In this document: positions 27,661-37,294 of the stretch, piece after piece
Layout of the letters: every line of letters starts with the position of its first letter
Position numbering within the stretch: the stretch's first letter is position 1
From: Chrysophaeum taylorii
Lineage: Eukaryota; Sar; Pelagophyceae; Pelagomonadales; Pelagomonadaceae
Assembly: GCA_029834535.1 (NCBI GenBank)
Contig: JAQMWT010000552.1
Span: forward strand, 62,001 to 126,000
Length of the DNA stretch: 64,000 bases
Reading direction: 5' to 3'
The notes under the pieces: model-generated
Database searches by the model: none
Seen by the model: only the letters and a program-made list of their open reading frames with translations
Told to the model about the DNA's origin: nothing
Position numbers and translations under genes: made by a program

Positions 27661-30600
27661 TCACACAGTTGGGGTAGAAGCTTGGGATGAAAGTGCATGG
27701 ATGGCGGACCGCCACTGCGCGCGGTCTTGTGCGAGGTCGTGCCACGAGTTGAAGGGGATGTCGCATTTCCGGAGTGCCTTGGCGAGCGACCTCCCGTACG
27801 TCATCTGCGGAGCCCCCGGTGGGCGCTTGGAGCGGACCCAAGACGAGAGCATCTTGCGAGGGAGTCGGGAGAAGGGCATGCGGGCGACGTGACCGGCCCA
27901 GCGGAGCTGGCGGCGCGTGACGTAGACGTCGATGGACTCGAGGCCGAGGCGCCGCCGCAGGATCTCCGTTGAGATGTGGTGGGACCAGGTGTGTTTCCGG
28001 GTCACACGACACATGACGCGGGCGCACTGCGCGTGGAAACACCGCAGCCGGCGGAACAGGACCTCGGTGAGGCACCACGATTCCGCACCGTGAAGGAGGA
28101 TGGCCAGGACGAGCGAGACATAGACAAGGCGCTTAGCGCGAGCAGAGACGGACTTCGAGGCGAAGATGCAGTCCCGCAAGGCACCGAAGGCATGAGACGC
28201 CTTCTTGATCCGCGCGTCGACGTCTGAGTCGTCGCGGCAGTCGCGCGAGAGGACCGAGCCGAGGTACTTAAACTGGTCGACGACCGGTATGAAGCGGCCG
28301 CGCCCGAGCTCGATGTCCGAGAGGTTCGTGTCGTCGAACGACTTTGGGTCGCCGTACAGGTGTGCCGGGCGAGCGACGAACAGCATCTCCGTTTTGGACG
28401 CCGCTTTCGTGTGTCGGTTGCCGCAATGCACCTCCATGCCCCAGGCGTCGCAGTGTTCGATGAGGCGCGGTGTCTCGCTGGCGGCGATGTGGCGGTCCCA
28501 GAAGAGAAAGGCAACGTCGTCGGCGTACGCCGATTCATCGAAGGGAAACTCGTCGCCGCGAGCGGACCAACTCCGGTTCGTCATCTGAAAGTCTTTCCGC
28601 GTACGGTAGACACATGGGGTGCGGCCATGGCGTCGTCGAAACGACGTCGTCAGTGCCGCCATGAACAGCACGAACAGGACGGGGCCCAGGACGTCGCCCT
28701 GCTTGACGCCGATGATCGAGTCAACCGAGGCGACAACACCGCTGACCGAGAAGTGGACCTGTATTCGGTGGAGGCCCTTGATGACTGCGACGAGCTTCGG
28801 CGGGACGCCGAACTTCAGGAGCACCTCCCAGAGAAGCTCTCGCGGGACGCGGTCGAACGCCTTAACGAAATCGATGAACAGTACCCACGAGTCCTGACCG
28901 TGCTCACGCCGCTTCTTCAGCGCTAGCTTGAGCGAGAAGGTGGCGTCGGACGTACCGCGCTCGGGTCGAAAGCCACATTGGGACTCGTGATCGAGGGCCT
29001 CGCAGATGACGTTGAGTCGCGCACGGACGATGTTCGAAACGATCTTCTGCGCGACCTCGAGCATCATGATCCCGCGGTAGTTGCCCGGCAGGGAGAGGTC
29101 CCCTTCTTGGGGAGAATCCCGAGGAGGCCTACGTCCCACTCGGCCGGCTGGACTTCAGACTCCCAGAACTCGAGGACTACACGCTCCAACAGCGGGAGCG
29201 TGCGAGCGTCGGTGGCGAGCGCCTTCCAGACCTCCGCGCGCAGGCCCGATTCGCCGGGCGCGGTGCAGTTCAGCTGACCAACGGCCCGTTTTATCGCCTC
29301 CTGCGTCGGTGGTTCCCCGAGTTCCGGACGGATCGGCAACTGGTCAACGTCGTTGATCACGGTGGGGTCGTAGCGAGCTTGTCGACTGTAGAGCTGCTTG
29401 AAGTGCGCCTTGAACACGTCGGCGTTCTCCTGTGGCGACGAGCACCTGCTACCGTCGGCCTTCGTCATCTGCACCTGCCTAGCCAATGTGGTCTTCGTGA
29501 GACCGCGTCGGAGCCGTTCGACCGTATTCCAGTATTTCGAGGTGCCGCCGAGCGACTCGCTTCCCGCGTTGAGTCCGGCACACAGACGAGTAATCCATCG
29601 CTCTTTCGCCCGTGCTACGGCCTTCGCGAGCCGCGACTTGATCGCCCGAAGGTCGTCGAGGATCGTGGACGCCGAGCGAAGACGGCGCCGGGCACCGAGC
29701 GAGAGCACAAACGCGTGGAGGGAGTTGCGTCGCTCGATCAGAGGCTGGAGTTCTTCCGCCGCGTCCTCAAACCATCCGGGTCGGAGGCGTCGGGTCTTCG
29801 GCAGTAAGGCGTCAGAGGCCGAGGCCGCCGCCCGCGCAAGGCGGGAGTACGGCGAGGACGGCGAGCCCTGGTCGGCGTCGGCCTGGTCGGCGTCGGGTAT
29901 CTCGTCCGTGGCGTCGGTCGGTGCGTCGTCGGTCGCGTTGTCATGTGACCCACGGCCCAAGCCGAAGATGTCGAGCACTCTCGAGCACCACCGGCGCCGG
30001 AATCCGAAGCGCGTGCTTTCTGAGCGCAGGGGAGCGTAGTCAAGGCGCGCCAAAGAGGGCCGTGTGCCAGGAGGCCGTGCGAGGCGGACTTTGACGCGCA
30101 GGATGCACTTGAGAGCGCGGTGGTCCGAGTCCACGAGGCTGCTGGTCAAACCCACATCAGCGAACCGGTGCACGTCGCGCCGCCGTGAGATCATGTGATC
30201 GAGCTGGTACGTTTTCCAGGAGCGCGGGTGCAGCCACGACGCGTAGGCGCGCTTGCGGAAGAACGTGCCGACCGACGCCAGACGCCGTGTTGCGAGGAAC
30301 GTGTGGAGACGGCGGCCAGCGTTGTTGACGTAAGGCGCCCCGTAGGGCCCACAGGGGCCGTCGACGACGTACTTGGAGCGCACGCCGAGAGCCGCGTTCC
30401 CGTCCATCCCCAGGACGAGGATGTCGTCCGGCCGTCGCGCTTGAAGCGCAAGGTCAATGTCGTCGAAGAACGCGTCCCATTTCTCGTCAGGCGCGGTTCC
30501 GACTGGAGCGTAAGCGCTCATGACAAAGAGGCCGAGGTCTCGATCGTCATCGTCCTGGACATCGAGTCGCAGCGCAATAACTCGCGCAGATGCGCGGATA

Positions 30601-30734
30601 ACGGTGCTGCCGCTCGCGTGCCACGCCTGTTGCGCCGCAGGGGACAGCACCACGGCCACACCCTGGCTGCCGCGGGAAGACTGCTCGGAGGCTGCCAAAC
30701 CGGAACAAACAGCGACGTAGCCGTGTCGCTCGAG
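27661..30734 (-). pseudogene. LINE endonuclease-reverse transcriptase, one frameshift, N-terminus displaced
   Basis: Read from 30734 leftwards: the AP-endonuclease domain from LERHGYVAV onward (SRGSQGVAVVLSP, LVLGMDGNAALGVRS, YQLDHMISRR, LVDSDHRALK). A linker with GLNAGSESLGGTSKYW follows, then the RT: GNYRGIMMLEVAQK, GFRPERGTSDATFSLK, FIDFVKAFDRVP, GVKQGDVLGP, and the catalytic YADDVAFLF. A C-terminal part follows with RQLRWAGHVARMP and a Cys/His-containing region. The frame shifts by one base in a run of four Cs at 29100-29103 (plus strand), between LPKKG and LSLPGNYRG. Otherwise it is open, so the copy is young or the shift may be a sequencing error. The N-terminal 60 residues are on the other strand (next entry). 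The clade (RTE- or jockey-like) is not resolved. Confidence 0.88.
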
Positions 30735-31033
30735 GACGGCGCCTAATACGCTTGCTCCCTGCGGCGGCCCCGGCCGTCCCGGAGTGAGACGGTGCCTGCC
30801 CGCCTCCGGGGCTGGCCGGTTAGCACCCGGAAAGTCTGCGCTGGGATGGGGTTCGCTCGGTTGGGTAGAAAGCGACGGACGGGTCGATTATTCGTGGACC
30901 AAAACGTTCGCGGTCTGCGACGCGACGAGAAGAAGGAAGAGTTGTTCGCATCTTTACGGCGGCGGGACATCTTCGCGGCCACGTTGCAGGAGACGTGGCT
31001 CACCGGCAACGAGTCGCTCGAGCGACACGGCGG
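30735..31033 (+). mobile_element. Inverted 5' end of the same LINE (5' UTR and endonuclease N-terminus)
   Basis: Translated on the plus strand from an ATG at 30846: MGFARLGRKRRTG, then DQNVRGLRRDEKKEELFASL and FAATLQETWLTGNESLERHG, the start of an AP-endonuclease. LERHG is exactly where the minus-strand frame begins (LERHGYVAV). The 15 bases encoding this overlap occur in both orientations (31017-31031 and 30720-30734). This is the signature of 5' inversion during target-primed reverse transcription. Confidence 0.88.
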
Positions 31034-31045
31034 CTCAGAGTATGC
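31034..31045. repeat. Target-site duplication of the LINE, right copy (CTCAGAGTATGC)
   Basis: Identical to 22710-22721. It marks the junction between the inverted 5' LINE segment and host DNA, 13 bp before the first ATG of the downstream sulfotransferase gene. Confidence 0.85.
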
Positions 31046-31057
31046 CTGTGGCAAGAT

Positions 31058-31747
31058 ATGTGGTGGGTTTGTATTATGACGCGGGTCATCTCGCGACGCG
31101 AGGCGTCTTTGGTAAGTTCGTTTCCGCTCGCGCGGAACTGGAGCATGTCGAGCTATCAGGGGCTAGAGCTCAAGGCATTTAAGGGGATCGTGCTCGTGAC
31201 GGGTCCCCAGCGGAGCGGCACGACGTACGCGTCCGAGGTGCTCGCGCGCGCGCTGGGGGTCGCGCTCGTGAACGAGAAGGCGTACTCAACCCACAACGTG
31301 ACCAAGTTTCTCGAGATGCTCGAGCTTGAGTCCGAGGCCGTCATCCAATGTCCTGCCATGTCACACCTCCTCCACAGACTTCCAAGACCAAAGACGCGCG
31401 GGGTCGTCGTGTTTATGGCGCGCGATTGCTGGGACGTCGGCCTCTCCGAGCGGCGCATTGCCTACAAGCGGAGCGAAGAGCGGTCTGATACGTGGACGTG
31501 CTCGGTGCAGGGCGCGGTCGGCGAGCATCTCAAGTACGCCAACGAGCCCGAGCTCCGCCGGTGGTACAACCCGCAGTACCCCATCTGCGTCGTCAAGCAG
31601 CTCGCCTGGCGCCACTACCAGTACGGCGTCCTCCGACAAAGCCGATGGGACGCGGTCACTCTCGACTACGACTCCCTCGTTGACGAGCCCACTTGGCGCA
31701 ACGTGCGGAATCGGACCTCGTTTTCGGCCCACCAGACTTCCGACTGA
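31058..31747 (+). CDS. Sulfotransferase-like protein, copy 2 (paralogue of 17.9 kb)
   Basis: The likely start is the ATG at 31058 (MWWVCIMTRVIS, 229 residues) or 31076. The protein parallels copy 1 nearly throughout: SFPLARNWS, VTGPQRSGTTYASEVLARAL, QCPAMSHLLHRLPRPK, GVVVFMARDCWDVGLSERRI, and LDYDSLVDEPTWRNVRNRTS. The N-terminal anchor of copy 1 (FWIWIVVLF) is represented only by a short hydrophobic MWWVCIM. The retrotransposon sits directly upstream, so the promoter and possibly part of the leader have been replaced. The reading frame is intact and conserved, so selection probably acted until recently. Whether it is still expressed is open. Predicted reaction: PAPS-dependent sulfation, acceptor unknown. 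Confidence 0.7.
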   Translation: MWWVCIMTRVISRREASLVSSFPLARNWSMSSYQGLELKAFKGIVLVTGPQRSGTTYASEVLARALGVALVNEKAYSTHNVTKFLEMLELESEAVIQCPAMSHLLHRLPRPKTRGVVVFMARDCWDVGLSERRIAYKRSEERSDTWTCSVQGAVGEHLKYANEPELRRWYNPQYPICVVKQLAWRHYQYGVLRQSRWDAVTLDYDSLVDEPTWRNVRNRTSFSAHQTSD

Positions 31748-32177
31748 CCCCGGTGAGGGCATGCATGCCCGCGCACACTTTACGAAGTAGTTAACTATAA
31801 CCCGGCCTAGTGCACGGGGCGTAGGCTTATCCCAACGCCGAAGCGCGCGGCCGGATCAGCAGAATTTCAGGGCGTGAACTCGGGGCGCAGATTTCAAGAA
31901 GAGTAGGTGGATGGTCTGTCGCTATGCGACGCGGAGACCGCGATCTGACAGATGACAAGAAACGTCGTCCTTAACTTCATTCTGCATGCCCCGGCCGAAC
32001 CCCGTTGTCCTACAACAGCGAACGAACGTTCCGGCTTCCAACCGGCACGGCGAACGGGTGCCAACATCGTAACGCTCAGACTCCGACACGCGCGTTGTTG
32101 GGCTCGCACTCAGTCGTGGCAAAACTAAAGGATTTTCAACTTATTATTATGTTTGGTGACGTCGATAGAGTTGAACG
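31748..32177. other. Intergenic region, nothing recognised
   Basis: About 430 bp of mixed composition between two plus-strand genes. I see no open frame with features, repeat or known motif. Confidence 0.5.
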
Positions 32178-32394
32178 ATGGACGTCGCAAGAACGGAAAG
32201 GAGGCCTCCCAACGAGGCCGCGGCGCTGCTGCCGAAAGAGAGCGAGGGCGATGAGAAGGGTGCGGTGTCCGAGCCGTACGTATCAACGGAGCGCGCCGTG
32301 GGCGTGTCGATTGGCGTCGGTATCCTGGGGGTGTTGGCCGTGCTGATCTGGGCGGCCGTGGTCGCGTCGAACGCGCCGTGGCATCGCAGGAACC

Positions 32395-32429
<35 letters not shown>

Positions 32430-33956
32430 TCGAGCGCAACGTCAACTACGTGGACGGTGAGCGGCGAGGAGCTCGCCAGCCAGAGCCTGGTGAGCGCGTA
32501 CTTGGACGCGGTCGGGGGGAACGCTCTGGATTCTTATCTGCCCACTGCTCTAGTGTTCGAAATGCAAAACGCGAGCAGGGTTGAGCAAGTCATCGGGTAC
32601 GACGCTACCGAGGGATTTGTGGCGTTCGCGATGTACAAAATGAACACGACAGGGGCGCCCTCGAGCGACGTTTGCTACCTGATGGTCGTCGGTTTGAGAG
32701 GATCGATCGAGGCGATGTATCCGGTGACGTGGGAGCTTGGGCCGTTTACCCACATCGACGCGATCAAGCCCAAGGACGCGGACACGTTCATCGTAGCGAG
32801 CAACGTGAACGATTCCGAGACGGGGTCGACCTACCTGTGGTACTGGAAGGAGTCGCGGTTGGAGCTCGTATCGGGTCCGGTCGCGATGGATTCTCACGAC
32901 GTTCAGCTCGCGGCCGACGGGACACACTTTTGGTCGCCGCTCTTCAACGGATTCTTGTATGCGGAGCTCGGCTCGGGCAACGTTGTCGAGACCTGGAGCC
33001 TGATGGACTCGGGCTTTCCAAACTTCAACCACGTGCAGTTGATAGAGAACGAGACGCTCGCGGTCGTTTCGGATCGCATGTCAAGCGATTTGTTCTTGTT
33101 TAACCTGACATCGAACGCTATCGAGTGGAGCTGCAACGGACCCGGCTCGTCGCTGACCACCTTGGACATCGACGGCAACCGCGTCGACATGATTTTCGCT
33201 GGGCAACACAACGCCGAGTACTTTGGGAATAACGAGTACTTTATGTTCGACAACAATTATCACGACTACTCGGGCAACCTCAACAACTCGCGACTCCTCG
33301 TCGTCGAGGTCCAAGGGGACGCCTGCGCTGTGACGTGGTACTACGACTTTGGTGGCTACGCCGAGATTTTCGGGGACAACGACCGCCTGCCGAGCACGAA
33401 CGTCTTGGCCAGCTGGTGGCCCTACTCGCTGACCGAGTCGAGCGGCGTCTACGACGTCAACCTCGTCGAAATCGTCAGGGAGACCAAGGAGACGGCGTGG
33501 TCCCTGGGAATCATGGGTGACGGCTGCGATTTGGACGCGAGCTGCACCAACGGCTTCTTCAAGGGCTGGAAAGTCTATTCCGTCGAAAGAATCTACGAAT
33601 TCCCCCTCGTCTACGACGTAGCGTGCGACAATGGCGAGCTCGTCTTCGCGACTCAAAACACCTTCAAGCAAAACAACCGGGAATCTGGCGATTATACGCT
33701 AACCACCACCACCACCACATCCGACGACGACGACCAGTTGTTGTCGACAACAACGCTTCTCGTCGCCTCCGGGCGTTTCGCGTGGGCACCGTACTGGTTG
33801 CGCACCGTCGTGAGTGCCACCTTGGACCCTACCGCCGTGAACGCGCTTCTTCGACACGACAACCTCTCCTACGTTGTCGTCGTAAACGCTGTCCTCAACG
33901 TCACCAACCAGTTTAACCAAACCACCACCAAATCTGTCAACTGCTCTATCGCGTAA
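32178..33956 (+). CDS. Arylsulfotransferase-like (ASST family) type II membrane protein
   Basis: 592 residues from the ATG at 32178. A cytoplasmic N-terminus is followed by a transmembrane segment (VGVSIGVGILGVLAVLIWAAVVAS) and a Ser-rich linker with a serine run encoded by (CAG)n. The long lumenal domain then shows ASST-type motifs: DSHDVQLAADGTHFW, NFNHVQLIENETLAVVSDRM, FNLTSNAIEWSCNG and FAGQHNAEYF followed by FMFDNNYHDYSG. In bacterial ASSTs such His and propeller motifs carry sulfate from a phenolic donor to an acceptor without PAPS. Eukaryotic relatives are mostly uncharacterised. Many N-glycosylation sequons suggest secretory-pathway location. A propeller with another function is possible. 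Confidence 0.7.
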
Positions 33957-34017
33957 AAAAATAGGGATGACCCAGACGGATCGATAGCTACAGCAGTGAA
34001 TAATATCCGACAGTTTT

Positions 34018-34062
34018 TTGTTGCCCCCTCTAATAATAATAATAATAATAATAATAATCGTG
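34018..34062. repeat. (TAA)n microsatellite at the 3' end of the ankyrin gene
   Basis: An uninterrupted TAA run of eight units (about 34033-34058). In the minus-strand gene it encodes a terminal run of tyrosines (eight Tyr before the stop). Confidence 0.85.
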
Positions 34063-35995
34063 TCCTCGAGTCACCGACCGTCGCCGCTTCCTTCTTCGAA
34101 CCCGCCGGTCGTCCGCGACGACGACGCTCGTTCTTCTTATAGTGCGGCCCGCGAGAGACGACGGACGCTTCTGCTCCGAAGTGGTCTCGGCGGTTTTATT
34201 AAAGCCACCGCTCGCTGCCATGGCGTCCATTCGCTTCTCAGGGCTCAGCGTCTCGAGGTCGTCTTCTAGCGGCGACCGGTATATCCGGATCTTCTCGGCG
34301 CAAAAGCTGTGACCGGCAGCAAGGGCGGCATCGACGGGCGTCCTGTTATCCTTATCTTTAGTCCAGGGCATCGCGCCGGCCACAAGCAAGAGGTCCGCGA
34401 TCTGCTGGAGACCTCTCGCTGCCGCTTTGTGCAACGGCGTGCGGTCGGCGAAATCCGCGACGCTGGCGTTGGCGCCGAGTTCGAGCAGGACACAGCACGC
34501 GACGACGGCGCGCGGTGCGGTCGACCGCGCGATGGCAAGATGCAGCGGCGTCGAACCATCGAGGGGCACGCGCGCCTCGATGTCGGCGCCGAGGCGACTG
34601 GCGACGAGGCGGATAACGGCCGCGTCGCGTTCGAACGACGCGTAGTGCAGCGCGCACCAGCCGTTTCCATCTGGCTGGTTCGGACTCGCACCACCAGACT
34701 CAACGAGCAAACACAGGCATCTGGCATGGCTATGGCTACTCCCCTCACAACCCCCTTCTTCTTCTTCGGCCAAGATGTCGTCCTCTTCCTTTTCCAAGGA
34801 AAAAGTTTTTTTTTCGTTCTGCCGTTCGTTCTGCCTCGCGAAAAGCAGGAGGCGCGCCGACGTGACGACGAGCGGCTCGGTCGCCACGCCGGCGCGGAGC
34901 TCGCCAAGGCGCTTGGCGATCCAGCTAGACTCGAGCTTCCGGCCGCGCAGGCGATCGTAGACTGCGCGGGCCGCGCCGTCGAGCGACGCGGGCGCGTTTT
35001 GTGGAAACAGGCCGAGAGCCCGAAGCTGGCGCCATGCTTTGGCTGGCGCCCCGCTCAGCACGGCGTCCACGAGCTGCGACTCGACCCACTTTTTCGGCTG
35101 ATCCGTCAAGCTCGCGACGCTCTTGAACAGGGATACGCCCTCGCGCATCTTGCAACGAAGGTTGTGCGCCACCTCGAGCCCGTCGAGCCGTCGGAGAACC
35201 TTTTCGCGCGCCGAGCGCTCGAGGTCCTCGAGGCCGCTCGGCGCGCGAGACGAGGGCGACTCGACATCCATCAGCTTCCCTTGCGGCGGTGCCGGCGACG
35301 ATTCGGTTGGGTGCCTTTTTATCTTCTCGATCCGCGCCTTTACGTAGGCTTGGCGCACCGTCGCCTCGAACTCGCCGGGCTCGTCGCTACGAATTGCGGC
35401 GACGAGCGGCTCGTCCTCGATCATCCGAGGCGCGGCGCTCACTCTTCGGCTCGCGAGGGCTTCCCGGACCTGAAAGACGTTGACGACGATACCGTGACAG
35501 AACACCCACCGTCTCGCGCTCCTCGACCGCGTGGATGACTGCCAGCGCCTTCTCGACGTTCAGGACGTCGCTCCCAGGTCCAATCTCGAGCGCTCGCGGC
35601 TTATCTCGAGAAGCGCTCGTTGTTCGGCGTCTCGACAGCTGCGGCAAGAAAGAAACGTTCGTGTTTCCCCGCCTCTCTCGGCTCCCGCGTCTCGAGCCTT
35701 GGCGCGACCGCGCGCGAAACGTCGCCATGTTTTCATTAACCGACCGCTCTCGATCTTTGCGGAATCGATCCGTCCAAGTCAGCGCCGAAATCTTGCCGAA
35801 ATCCACGGACTTGGCCTCGACGACCCGCGGAAGGGACAAGTTGGCTTCGTAGTGGAGATTCTGCCGCGTCCCGCCGGGCGTCCGCACCCTCGGATTGGCG
35901 CGAATCATCGCTATGTACCTGCAGACGAATTCGAGACAATCCGATGCGGCAGGCACGCACTCTTTCAGCTCGCCCTGGGAATTCTCGTCGACCAT
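34030..35995 (-). CDS. Ankyrin-repeat protein, two exons joined across a 40-bp intron
   Basis: Exon 1 runs from the ATG at 35995 to 35510 (162 codons) and exon 2 from 35469 to 34030. The join reads ...IHAVEERET|VREALASRR... in frame, giving 641 residues. Without the splice neither frame gives a full protein. The N-terminal half is basic and helical with no known domain (YIAMIRANPRVRTPGGTRQN). A middle part (residues about 220-330) is helical. Four ankyrin repeats occupy about residues 425-560 (GWCALHYASFERD, STPLHLAIAR, RTPLHKAAARGLQ, NRTPVDAALAAG). The C-terminus is basic and ends in a poly-Tyr run from the TAA repeat. Ankyrin repeats bind proteins; partner unknown. Exon 2 alone could start at an ATG at 35424, which is the main alternative. 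Confidence 0.65.
35470..35509 (-). other. Predicted 40-bp spliceosomal intron
   Basis: On the minus strand it starts GTGGGTG and ends CGTCTTTCAG. Removing it joins two long frames in phase 0. Confidence 0.65.
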
Positions 35996-36188
35996 GATGG
36001 TCTTCTCAATACTGAGGGAGCAACACTACGCCATAACTAATAATAAGTCTCATTCATCATCGTGGCGTCACGCATTTACATGACGTCATCACGTGGAGGG
36101 AGGCGCCATCAATGGAATGGCGCCGCCCGAGCGACGACCGCGCCGCCGCCATCGTCGAGTAGTTACTTCGGCCCGCAATACATTCTAT

Positions 36189-37247
36189 CTATCCATCTCT
36201 CTCGACGCGTCGCGTCGCGGCGACTGCGTCGTCGGGAGGTTGTGTCGCGGGCTCACCACCGTTACCACCATCACAATCAACATCATCATCATCCGGAGAC
36301 GACGACGACGACGACGACGAGACGGAGTCTCGTTCGCAACGCGGACATCGGCAGAGGAAGCCGTACTCGGCGGTCGCCCATCGGCGCGTCTGCGTGTCGG
36401 CGTTCTCGTCGACGTAGGAGATGGTGAGTTCGTCGCCTCCCTCGATATCGCGGTTGGCGACGAGGCGCGCCTCGAGGGGTACGAAGGGGGGTCCCTCGTA
36501 GAGAATGTCGCAGTTGGGGTCGCAGGAGTGGTTCGCGGAGCAGCAACGCGCATACAAAGCAGTGCCCTCGAGGGGGGGGAAGCCGTCGCACTCCTTCCGA
36601 ACGCCAACGTTGTTCTGCTCGAACATGCCGACGACCCTCGAGATGTCGTCGGGGGTCACGGGGCGACCGGTCGCTTCCGACAAAAGAGCAGCGGCGGTCG
36701 CGACGAGGTCTCGCAAATTTTCTTCGAGACCGTCTTCGGGCGGCTCGCCCCGGAGCGTCGCGGCGACTCTGACGACGTCGTCCCACTTCTCGCTCACAAA
36801 GCCCGCGGGCCGATCCGTGACGAGAAGGTCGGCGGCGAGCAGCAGTATCTCGTTAGACTCGACGGCGAGGGTCTTGAAGGCGACGAGCGGGTGCGCGGCC
36901 GCGTCCGAATCAGAAATCTTGCCAACGCATAGCGTCTCGTGACTCCTGTGGCTCGCGCGACAGGCCTCGTCGCAATACATTTCGCCGCACGCACACGCGC
37001 ACACGGTACCCTCGAGCGCACGGTGCGCCTCCTGCCGCGTGAGACACCCCGCGGCGAGCTGCGTGCGCACCCCCTCGTCGACGTCGAGGAAGGCGAGGCA
37101 GTTGCCGCAGCATAGGACTTCCGCGCGATTCGCGACGTCTTGCATCGCCGCGAGCGGCGCCTCGCGCAAGATCTCCTCCCCCGCCACGAACGACCGCGTC
37201 GCGAAAAGCCCGCGCCCGTGGATTTCGGACACACCGACGCGGGCCAT
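36189..37247 (-). CDS. SET-MYND (SMYD-type) lysine methyltransferase
   Basis: 352 residues from the ATG at 37247. The split SET domain is clear: GRGLFATRSFVAGEEIL at the N-terminus (SAM-binding GxG region), an inserted Cys/His cluster (CCGNC, CACACGEMYC, C-RASHRSHETLC) corresponding to the MYND zinc finger, then ANHSCDPNC (the NHSC-PN core), and GDELTISYVDENADTQTRRW followed by YGFLCRCPRCERD, the post-SET zinc cluster. SMYD proteins methylate lysines on histones and other proteins in nucleus and cytoplasm. The MYND spacing is looser than in animal SMYDs, so its zinc binding is plausible rather than certain. The acidic C-terminal tail includes a Ser run from a GAC/TCG repeat. Confidence 0.88.
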   Translation of the reverse strand: MARVGVSEIHGRGLFATRSFVAGEEILREAPLAAMQDVANRAEVLCCGNCLAFLDVDEGVRTQLAAGCLTRQEAHRALEGTVCACACGEMYCDEACRASHRSHETLCVGKISDSDAAAHPLVAFKTLAVESNEILLLAADLLVTDRPAGFVSEKWDDVVRVAATLRGEPPEDGLEENLRDLVATAAALLSEATGRPVTPDDISRVVGMFEQNNVGVRKECDGFPPLEGTALYARCCSANHSCDPNCDILYEGPPFVPLEARLVANRDIEGGDELTISYVDENADTQTRRWATAEYGFLCRCPRCERDSVSSSSSSSSPDDDDVDCDGGNGGEPATQPPDDAVAATRRVERDG

Positions 37248-37294
37248 TTACTATACTACCTACTTTAAGGTCCGTATGAACTGATTCCCCTAGT

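Larger units (their letters stand above)
22722..31033 (-). mobile_element. Non-LTR retrotransposon (LINE), 5'-inverted, interrupted by a Ty1/copia element
   Basis: Bounded by a 12-bp direct repeat (22710-22721 and 31034-31045). From the 3' end (left): a (GTTA)n tail, 3' UTR to 22770, a nested copia element (22771-27622 plus its target duplication), remaining 3' UTR, then an endonuclease-RT frame to 30734. The last 300 bp (30735-31033) are the element's 5' end in the opposite orientation. Removing the copia element rejoins ...GCCAGGCT-GGGCC-GGTAGTAACC..., which aligns with the intact 3' UTR of the short copy at 1186-1360, so the nesting is well supported. Its own size without the nested element is about 3.5 kb. 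It inserted about 13 bp before the first ATG of a sulfotransferase gene. Confidence 0.9.

Noticed and set aside
30792-31079. Plus-strand frame as an independent gene
   Set aside because: Its product is the N-terminus of the LINE endonuclease and continues on the opposite strand; it is the inverted 5' end of the element.
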